Source: PFJX01 sp964466195
GTDB lineage: Bacteria > Pseudomonadota > Gammaproteobacteria > Burkholderiales > Thiobacillaceae
DNA length: 64,000 nucleotides
Direction of reading: 5' to 3'
Assembly: GCA_964466195.1 (NCBI GenBank)
Contig: CAYXMQ010000016.1
Span: 13,235 to 77,234, forward strand
Shown here: in pieces, positions 45,345 to 51,863 of the stretch
How positions within the stretch are numbered: position 1 is the stretch's first letter
Layout of the letters: every line of letters begins with the position of its first letter
Program-made: the position numbers and the translations under genes
Notes under the pieces: generated by a model
What the model was told of the DNA's origin: nothing
Seen by the model: only the letters and a program-made list of their open reading frames with translations
The model's database searches: none

Positions 45345-46697
45345 TCACATGCCGTATTTTTTCAGCTTGCGCCACAGCGATACACGGTCGATGCCCAGCA
45401 TGCGCGCCGCCTCGCTGCGGTTGCCCTGGGCCAACTCGAGGGCCTGCAGGATGTGCTCTTTTTCCTGCGCCTCCAGGGTAACTGGCGCGGCCGCCAGTGC
45501 CGGCGTGAATACTTTGACGGTCAGCTTGCCCAGATGCTGGGGCAGGTGCTCCTCGTCGAGCAGATCGCCTTCAGCCAGCGCCACCCCGCGCTCGATGAAG
45601 TTGGACAGCTCGCGAACATTGCCCGGATAGTCGTATTCGGTCAGGTGCCGCATCGCCTCGGCGGTGATTTCTCGAGCCGGGCGATCCATCGCGGCGGCGT
45701 ATTTGCGCAGCAGATAGTAGGCCAACAGCGGAATATCGTCCCGCCGCTCGCGTAGCGGCGGTAATTCCAGCGTCACTACATTCAGGCGGAAATAGAGATC
45801 GTTGCGGAAGTGTCCGGCCTCGACCGCGTCTTTGAGATCGCGGTTGCTGGCAGCCAGTACGCGTACGTCGATCTTGAACGGTTCCACCGCACCGACGCGC
45901 AGCACCTCGCGCTCCTGCAACACGCGCAGCAATTTGATCTGGATCGAATGCGGCAGTTCGGCGACCTCGTCGAGAAACAACGTGCCGCCTTGGGCGGCCT
46001 CGAACAAGCCGATCTTGCGGCCTTGTGCGTTGGTAAAGGCGCCTTTTTCATGGCCAAACAGTTCGCTGGCGGCCAGGTCTTCGGACAGCGCGCCACAGTT
46101 GAACGCGACGAAGGCGCCCTGCGCGCGGCGGCTGCACTGATGGATGTAACGCGCCAGCAATTCCTTGCCGGTGCCCGATTCACCGTAGATGACCACGCTG
46201 CTGTCGGTGCTGGCGATGCGGCGGGCGGTTTCCAATAGGCGCTGCATGCCCAGGTCTTGCGTGATCAGCGTATGCGGGTTCTGCATCTGCTCGACGCGGA
46301 GTTTGAGTTCCCGGTTTTCCAGTTTGACGCGGCGCATCTCCAGCGCTCCGCGTACGACTTCGCGCGCCTCGGCGAGTCGGAACGGTTTGGCGAGGTAATG
46401 GTAGGCGCCCGCCTTCATCGCCTCGACCGCGGAATCGAGCGTGGCGTGGCCGGTGATCATGATCACGGGAACATCGGCATGGCTGGTGCGCACTTCGCGC
46501 AGGACTTCCATGCCATCGATGCCCGGCATTTTGATATCGCTCAGCACCAGATCGAACTCCGCTTTTTGCAGTGCGGCCAGCCCGGATTCGCCATCTCTGC
46601 AGGCGGTGACCCGGTAACCCTCGCGCTGGAGTACGTGGGTCAGGTTGGAGAGTGCGATCGCCTCGTCGTCGATCAGCAGAATATGCGTTTCGGTCAT
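45345..46697 (-). CDS. NtrC-type sigma-54-dependent response regulator
   Basis: The 450-aa regulator has a receiver (ILLIDDEA, Asp in VLSDIKMPGIDG, Lys in YLAKPFR), an AAA+ domain (Walker A GESGTGKE, Walker B GGTLFLDEVAELP) and a Fis-type helix-turn-helix (GNRSEAARMLGIDRVSLWRKLK). The sigma-54 contact loop reads GAFTNA instead of GAFTGA (near residue 217). It overlaps the kinase gene by 4 bases. A consensus sigma-54 promoter with upstream TGCAAC repeats is just beyond the kinase gene, so it probably drives the divergent unknown gene and SulP gene. Confidence 0.93.
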   Translation of the reverse strand: MTETHILLIDDEAIALSNLTHVLQREGYRVTACRDGESGLAALQKAEFDLVLSDIKMPGIDGMEVLREVRTSHADVPVIMITGHATLDSAVEAMKAGAYHYLAKPFRLAEAREVVRGALEMRRVKLENRELKLRVEQMQNPHTLITQDLGMQRLLETARRIASTDSSVVIYGESGTGKELLARYIHQCSRRAQGAFVAFNCGALSEDLAASELFGHEKGAFTNAQGRKIGLFEAAQGGTLFLDEVAELPHSIQIKLLRVLQEREVLRVGAVEPFKIDVRVLAASNRDLKDAVEAGHFRNDLYFRLNVVTLELPPLRERRDDIPLLAYYLLRKYAAAMDRPAREITAEAMRHLTEYDYPGNVRELSNFIERGVALAEGDLLDEEHLPQHLGKLTVKVFTPALAAAPVTLEAQEKEHILQALELAQGNRSEAARMLGIDRVSLWRKLKKYGM

Positions 46698-48166
46698 GCG
46701 GATTCCTCGTTAAGCGGTAGCCAGATGGAAAAGCGGGTGCCGGCGGCGGCGGGGCATTCGACGACGATGCAACCGCGGTGTTCGCTGACGATTTCCTCGA
46801 CCAGATACAGGCCCAGGCCGGTACCCTCGCCGCCGGATCGCGTCGTCACGAAGGGTTCGAACAGGTGCTCGCGCACTTCAGGCGCGATGCCGGGGCCGTT
46901 GTCCGTGACGGTGATCCGCATGGCTCTGGACGACTGCGCGAGGATGGTCGGGTCACCCTCCAGATGCCCATCCTCGTTCAGGTCGGCATCCCAAACGGCG
47001 ATCTCGGCGTTGACCGTGATATGCCCTGCGCCGGCATCGGCCGCATTCTTGATCAGGTTGATGAAGACCTGCTGCATGCGATCCCGGTCCACCTCGATCT
47101 CCAGCTCGGGGGCTGCGCCGGCACAGACCTGGACATTGCTCGGCAACTGTCGATTTACCAGGGCAAGCGACGATTGCACCAGGTCGGCGAGCGCCAGCCG
47201 CTGCAAATGCAGTTTCGGGTGCCGCACACTGTCCAGCAGCCGCCGCACGATGCGCCGGGCGCGCTCGGTTTCGCTGTCGATCTGGGATAACCACAAGGCG
47301 CGGGTTTCGGCATCCGCCGCCTCGTTCGCCGACGCCCCTTCCTCTTCCAGCAGCAGTTGTACCGATGTCGAGATGTTCGATAGGGGGTTATTGAGTTCAT
47401 GCGCCACGCCAGACACCAGCACGCCGAGGGCCGCGGCCTTCTCGCTGCGTTTGACCTGGTCTTGTTGTTGGCGCATGTGTTTCAGCATGGCGTTGAACGC
47501 GACGACAAACGACTCGATTTCCTGGTCTCGGGATGGCTGCGCCAACTCGCGCGCGCGGCCTTCGTCGATGGCGCGCAGCCCGCTCTCCAAGCCGCGCAGC
47601 GGCCGCACCACCCGGTGGGCGAGAAACAAGCCGCTGGCCACGCCCAATACGACCACGCCGGCAAACGTCAGCAGCAGCGTGAGGCCGGCTCGGCGCGTGG
47701 CATCGGCGAGCAGACGCCGTTCGCTGAGTCGCAGATCGTGCGACGTTTCAGTCAGTTCATGGCCAAAACCGCGGATAGCCTGACGTGCGCCGGCCTGCTC
47801 GGAGTGTGCCAGCAGCGGATAGGCATCGAGAGTGTCGCGATACTGCCGCAACAACGCCATGAGGCGATGAAACTGTTGCTCTCCGCCGATCGCCAGGAAA
47901 GTCGCTTGCCCCTTGGTCAGGGCGGCATTGGCGGCATCGGCTTGATGCATCAGTTGATCCAGGCTGGACAGGTCGCGATAGAGAAACAGGTTTTTTTCGT
48001 CGCGCCGCATTTCCAGTACGGCTTCGCGAAAATCGGACACCGACTGTCCGGCCTCGATCTGGCGATGCAGATAATAGAGATCGACAAACACCACCGCGGC
48101 GAATAACAGCAACACCAGTTTGGAAAAGGCGTAGGTGCTGAGAATCTTGTTGCGCAGGCTGGGCAT
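46694..48166 (-). CDS. Membrane sensor histidine kinase
   Basis: The 490-aa protein has a first helix (FSKLVLLLFAAVVFVDLYYL), a periplasmic domain of ~130 mostly helical residues, a second helix (AGLTLLLTFAGVVVLGVASGLFLA), a HAMP segment, HisKA with His in GVAHELNNPLSNIS and HATPase (NLIKNAADAGAGH, DNGPGIAPEV, GTGLGLYLVEEI). It is the cognate kinase of the NtrC-type regulator. The periplasmic domain has no recognisable ligand site. Its gene begins next to the sigma-54 promoter region, so the pair may also regulate itself. Confidence 0.9.
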   Translation of the reverse strand: MPSLRNKILSTYAFSKLVLLLFAAVVFVDLYYLHRQIEAGQSVSDFREAVLEMRRDEKNLFLYRDLSSLDQLMHQADAANAALTKGQATFLAIGGEQQFHRLMALLRQYRDTLDAYPLLAHSEQAGARQAIRGFGHELTETSHDLRLSERRLLADATRRAGLTLLLTFAGVVVLGVASGLFLAHRVVRPLRGLESGLRAIDEGRARELAQPSRDQEIESFVVAFNAMLKHMRQQQDQVKRSEKAAALGVLVSGVAHELNNPLSNISTSVQLLLEEEGASANEAADAETRALWLSQIDSETERARRIVRRLLDSVRHPKLHLQRLALADLVQSSLALVNRQLPSNVQVCAGAAPELEIEVDRDRMQQVFINLIKNAADAGAGHITVNAEIAVWDADLNEDGHLEGDPTILAQSSRAMRITVTDNGPGIAPEVREHLFEPFVTTRSGGEGTGLGLYLVEEIVSEHRGCIVVECPAAAGTRFSIWLPLNEESA

Positions 48167-48190
48167 GGGCGTTGCGCTTTAGGGAGAGAG

Positions 48191-48240
48191 TGTTGCAGAT
48201 GGTAACAACCGTGCAACATGCATCGCAACGTCCTGCAACG
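48191..48240. promoter_or_regulatory. TGCAAC repeats, likely activator binding sites
   Basis: TGTTGCA (48191-48197) and TGCAACA (48212-48218) form an inverted pair 14 bases apart; GCAACG (48225-48230) and TGCAACG (48234-48240) follow as direct copies. They lie 60-110 bases upstream of the sigma-54 promoter, the usual place for NtrC-type activator sites. The same sites could influence the divergent kinase operon. Confidence 0.65.
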
Positions 48241-48300
48241 ATCGCCTCGTATGATTTCTAAGCGATCAACGTAAGTCATTGATAAATAGAATATAAAAGG

Positions 48301-48316
48301 TGGCACGGGGTTTGCT
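48301..48316 (+). promoter_or_regulatory. Sigma-54 (-24/-12) promoter
   Basis: TGGCACG-GGGT-TTGCT matches the RpoN consensus TGGCACG-N4-TTGCW at every fixed position. Transcription should start near 48327, leaving a ~30-base leader before the ATG at 48356. The adjacent NtrC-type regulator and kinase are the obvious activators. Confidence 0.88.
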
Positions 48317-48355
48317 TAGGTATGTTTATCGCAAATAGTCCACCTGGAGCACACC

Positions 48356-48916
48356 ATGAAACTGACCCACGAAATCAAGCGTATGTTGTCCGCCATTGCC
48401 CAGTCCAACGCCGGTGAGAATCTGAGTCTTCGCCAGAAAGGCCGCTTGTTGGCGAACAACTCGGTGCCGGTCTGCAAGCCTGAAGTGGCGGTTGTGCAGG
48501 AAACGCGCCCTCAGGTTGGCCTCTACTTGGGCAGTGAGCTTGCCGACGACGTCATGCAGTATGTAATCCAAACCTGTGTCCGTCTCAAACACGGTTTGAC
48601 CGTGCTGACCTTCCAACTGGAAGGCGACGTAGAGGCGTTGTTGCAGCCCTATCAAAGCGCATTGGCTGCGGCCGATATTGCGCTCCGCATCAACGTGCTG
48701 TCTGGAGAGCCGCCTGCAGCACTGGCGCAGGCGTTGCGTCGCCGGCCGGAAGTGGCTTTTCTGGTATGCAATGAAGGCGGCTTCCTCGGCCACGGTTTGA
48801 TGAAAGGTTCGCAAGGCATGAACAGCATGCCGGTACCGGTCGTGCTGGTGGCCGCGAACGCCAGCGACCAGGCCTCCCGCCGGGAGCGCGCTTCGGCCGT
48901 TCAGCGCGCAGCCTGA
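48356..48916 (+). CDS. Unknown alpha/beta protein under sigma-54 control
   Basis: The 186-aa soluble protein is not one I recognise. After a helical N-terminus of ~40 residues (MKLTHEIKRMLSAIAQSN), strands and helices alternate (VGLYLGSELADDVMQYVIQTC, GLTVLTFQLE, ALRINVLSG, VAFLVCNEGGFLGHGLMKG, VPVVLVAAN), a pattern like a Rossmann-type or universal-stress-like fold. No catalytic motif stands out; GGFLGHGLMKG could be a phosphate loop. TGGAG precedes the ATG. It is first behind the sigma-54 promoter and followed by a SulP transporter, suggesting a transport regulator. Confidence 0.8.
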   Translation: MKLTHEIKRMLSAIAQSNAGENLSLRQKGRLLANNSVPVCKPEVAVVQETRPQVGLYLGSELADDVMQYVIQTCVRLKHGLTVLTFQLEGDVEALLQPYQSALAAADIALRINVLSGEPPAALAQALRRRPEVAFLVCNEGGFLGHGLMKGSQGMNSMPVPVVLVAANASDQASRRERASAVQRAA

Positions 48917-48953
48917 GTCAGGCAAACGCTATACTCTTCCGCCTTACTTCTTA

Positions 48954-48980
48954 CCCCATGCTAGGCATGGGGTTTTCTTG
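48954..48980 (+). terminator. Hairpin and T-run just before a SulP gene
   Basis: CCCCATGC-TAG-GCATGGGG is an 8-bp stem followed by TTTTCTTG. It sits between the unknown gene and the SulP gene and ends 2 bases before the SulP ATG. It could end part of the transcripts, so the first gene is made in excess, or hide the SulP start. A normal ribosome-binding site is not visible. Confidence 0.7.
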
Positions 48981-48982
48981 TT

Positions 48983-51082
48983 ATGACACGCTTTTTCCCC
49001 TTCCTACGTTGGTTTCCTCTTCGGGCGGACGCACTGCGCGGCGATCTGATCGCAGGCGTCACCGTGGCGTTGATCCTGATCCCGCAATCGATGGCCTACG
49101 CCACGCTCGCCGGTCTGCCGGTGGTCTATGGCCTGTACGCTGCGTTCCTGCCGGTGATGATCGCCTCGATGTGGGGCGCTTCGCGTTTTCTGCACACCGG
49201 GCCGGTCGCTCTGCTATCGCTGATGTCCGCTGCGGCGATCGAGCCGCTGGCCAGTCGCGGCAGCGAGGAGTTCATTCTTTATTCGATGACGCTGGCGCTG
49301 ATGGTCGGGGTCATGCGGTTGGGATTGGGTCTGTTCCGCATGGGTGTGCTGATCAACCTGGCCTCGCATCCGGTCATCAACGGCTTTACCAATGCGGCGG
49401 CACTGATCATCGGACTATCGCTGTTGAACAGCTTCATCAATGTGCCGATGCCGCGCTCCGACATGTTCTTGCGCGACCTCTGGCATGTGGTGATGCAATT
49501 CCCGCTGGCGCACTGGCCGACCATTGCATTCGGCGTCGGCACGCTGGCCGTGATGTCGCTGCTCAAGAAGGTGTCTCCCAAGCTGCCCGGGGTGCTGGTG
49601 GTGGTGGTCCTCGGGACGGTCATCAGTGCGGCGGTCGGCTTCGAGAAGACGGCACTGGTTGCGCCCGAGCAGATCGAAGACGCACAGGTGCGCGCGGTGT
49701 ATGGGAAATATGCCGAACTGGAAGCCGCGCTGGTGCGCAACAAGCACCAGCAAGGACAGGTTCGCTCGAATATCGCCAATCTGGCCAAGTCCGAACTGCA
49801 TGATTACACGCTGGAAGCCGAGTCGCTGCGCCTGGATGGCGAAGAGCGCAGTCTGAAGAAACAGCTCTACGGCCAGCGGGTGGCGGTCTATCGCTACGCC
49901 TTGACGCCGGTCGAGGGTCCGAAAGGAATTGTGCTCTATCGCACTCTGAGCGAAGCATCCTGGACCACGCCAAGCTGGCGTTTTTCCGGGGTCAAGGATG
50001 GCCAGTTTCGCATTTCCGGAGGCGGTCTGGTCGTCGGCAGCATTCCTGCCGGTCTGCCAGGCTTCGCCTTGCCGCCGATGGATTTCGGCTTGATGGCGGG
50101 ATTGCTGGGCACCGCATTCATCATGGCGTTGATCGGTTTCATGGAAGCCACGTCGATTTCGCGTGCGTTGGCTGCTCAAAGCCGCGAAAAGCTAGACCCC
50201 AATCAGGAACTCATCGGCCAGGGTCTGGCCAATATTGTCGGCAGCCTGTTCCAGTCCTACGTCGTATCCGGTTCGTTCTCGCGATCGGCGGTGGCGGCGA
50301 AAGCGGGAGCGCGTACCGGCTTCTTCGCCATCATCAGTGCCATCGGGGTCGTGTTGGTGATGTTGTTCATGACCCATTACTTCTATCACTTGCCGCAGCC
50401 GGTGCTGGCGGCCATCGTCATGAGCGCCGTGTTCAGTCTGATCGACTTCAAGTCCCTGCGGCATTCCTGGAACGTGCGCAGAAGCGACGGTGTGGTCGGG
50501 CTGATCACTTTTGTCGCGACGCTGCTGATGGCGCCTCAGCTCGCCAGCGGCGTGCTGGTCGGCGTCGTGCTGACCATTCTGGTGTTCCTGCACGGCGTCA
50601 TGCAGCCACGCAGCGAGGTGCTCGCGCGCACCAAGGACGGTACGCTGGTCGGCGCAGCCAATTACGACTTGCCGCCGATCAGCGAAAACTATGTGGTGCT
50701 GCGCTTCGATGCTTCGTTGGTGTTCATCAATTCGGCGTTTTTTGAACACGCCGTGATGAAGGCCATCAGCCAGTACCCGCAGGCCAAGGCCGTGCTGGTG
50801 ATCGGCAACAGCATCAACCGGGTGGACGCCACGGGCGAGGAAAAATTGCGCACGCTGGCGACGGACTTGCGCGCGGCTGGGGTGACCCTGATGTTGGCCG
50901 GCCTGAAGAAACAGGTGCGCGAGGCGATCAATCGTGCCGGCCTGGATGAGTTCATCGGCAAGGACAACCTGTTCCCAAGCAAGGACATCGCGCTCAAAAC
51001 GCTGGCACAACGTTACGATAAGGCTGCGCCGGTCGTTGCCAAGGAGGCGTCCGCAGTTGCTGCGCCGTCGGCGGCGGGGTAA
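48983..51082 (+). CDS. SulP-family anion transporter with STAS domain
   Basis: The 699-aa protein is paralogous to the SulP protein at 41959-44085. It has the same start (FFPFLRWFPL), core motif (DPNQELIGQGLANIVGSL) and C-terminal STAS domain (NYVVLRFDASLVFINSAFFEHAV), and a charged insert of ~130 residues after FEKTALVAP (about 225-355) with a predicted coiled-coil section. Bicarbonate is the favoured substrate from context, sulfate the main alternative. It is downstream of the sigma-54 promoter and a terminator-like hairpin, so it appears inducible. Confidence 0.88.
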   Translation: MTRFFPFLRWFPLRADALRGDLIAGVTVALILIPQSMAYATLAGLPVVYGLYAAFLPVMIASMWGASRFLHTGPVALLSLMSAAAIEPLASRGSEEFILYSMTLALMVGVMRLGLGLFRMGVLINLASHPVINGFTNAAALIIGLSLLNSFINVPMPRSDMFLRDLWHVVMQFPLAHWPTIAFGVGTLAVMSLLKKVSPKLPGVLVVVVLGTVISAAVGFEKTALVAPEQIEDAQVRAVYGKYAELEAALVRNKHQQGQVRSNIANLAKSELHDYTLEAESLRLDGEERSLKKQLYGQRVAVYRYALTPVEGPKGIVLYRTLSEASWTTPSWRFSGVKDGQFRISGGGLVVGSIPAGLPGFALPPMDFGLMAGLLGTAFIMALIGFMEATSISRALAAQSREKLDPNQELIGQGLANIVGSLFQSYVVSGSFSRSAVAAKAGARTGFFAIISAIGVVLVMLFMTHYFYHLPQPVLAAIVMSAVFSLIDFKSLRHSWNVRRSDGVVGLITFVATLLMAPQLASGVLVGVVLTILVFLHGVMQPRSEVLARTKDGTLVGAANYDLPPISENYVVLRFDASLVFINSAFFEHAVMKAISQYPQAKAVLVIGNSINRVDATGEEKLRTLATDLRAAGVTLMLAGLKKQVREAINRAGLDEFIGKDNLFPSKDIALKTLAQRYDKAAPVVAKEASAVAAPSAAG

Positions 51083-51090
51083 AGCAGTAG

Positions 51091-51110
51091 GCGCCCGGGG
51101 TGACGGGCGC
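51091..51110. terminator. Bidirectional hairpin between convergent genes
   Basis: GCGCCCG (51091-51097) pairs with CGGGCGC (51104-51110) around a 6-base loop, between the SulP stop and the csoS1D stop. It probably ends both transcripts; no long T-run is present. Confidence 0.5.
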
Positions 51111-51739
51111 TAAGCGCGTTGAGCCCGCGTGTTGATGTTGTCGATGGCCTTGACCGCCGCGCGGGCGGCTTCTTCCGCCTCCGCCTCGGAGCCCATCATG
51201 GTCAGGCGACCGAAATTGCCGAATGGCTTCACGTCAACCAGGGTGATGTTGGCCGCCTTTTCCGCCTCGTTGGCGGCGTAAACCGCGTAGCCGGCGGGTT
51301 CAACTTCCAGGATGAACATGCTCTTGCCGGGCAGGATCATGGAGCCCTTGCGCAGCTGACGGTTGATCAGGGTGGTGTGGTCGGGCGTAATGCCGCGGAT
51401 GATCTCGTTCCAGGCGATGCGGCAGGCCATGCGCGTATCCATGGAGGTGTTCAACTGGCGCAGGATGATATTGCCCGCTTCCATGACCTCGCTCTGGTTG
51501 CGGTAGTGGATCTCCATTGAGCCGAACGAACGCTCGACGACCTGCTCGCCCAAATGCACATTCGTTTCCTTCAGCGCGATGTCAGACAGCCGATGCACCG
51601 CCATGCCCGGCGCGACCTCGATCCACATGCAGGCATCGCCGGGCACCGGCAGAAAGCCTTGCGAGGATGTGGCCAGATAGGAAGCCAGCTGCGGCTGCAG
51701 TGAGTCGATGAAAACGAAAGTACGTAACGTGATGTCCAT
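51110..51739 (-). CDS. csoS1D: Carboxysome shell protein CsoS1D (BMC-T)
   Basis: The protein of 209 residues has two fused BMC domains, giving trimeric pseudohexamers with a large gated pore in the alpha-carboxysome shell. The start MDITLRTFVFIDSLQPQLASYL at 51739 matches the family; the ATG at 51772 adds 11 unrelated residues. The second half has the BMC pattern (GKSMFILEVEPAGYAVYAANEAEKAANI). It is the last gene of the locus after cbbO, 125 bases downstream of it. The pore is thought to pass RuBP and 3-phosphoglycerate. Confidence 0.9.
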   Translation of the reverse strand: MDITLRTFVFIDSLQPQLASYLATSSQGFLPVPGDACMWIEVAPGMAVHRLSDIALKETNVHLGEQVVERSFGSMEIHYRNQSEVMEAGNIILRQLNTSMDTRMACRIAWNEIIRGITPDHTTLINRQLRKGSMILPGKSMFILEVEPAGYAVYAANEAEKAANITLVDVKPFGNFGRLTMMGSEAEAEEAARAAVKAIDNINTRAQRA

Positions 51740-51863
51740 CGACGTATTCAGTATGTCAGGCCCATGGACCACATAGGCAATAGCGGGCTGCGGCCACCCG
51801 CTGGTGCGGGTCTAATGTTCGCCGCACTCACGTTAGCCTGCTGCGAGGGTGCCCTCTCCTTGG

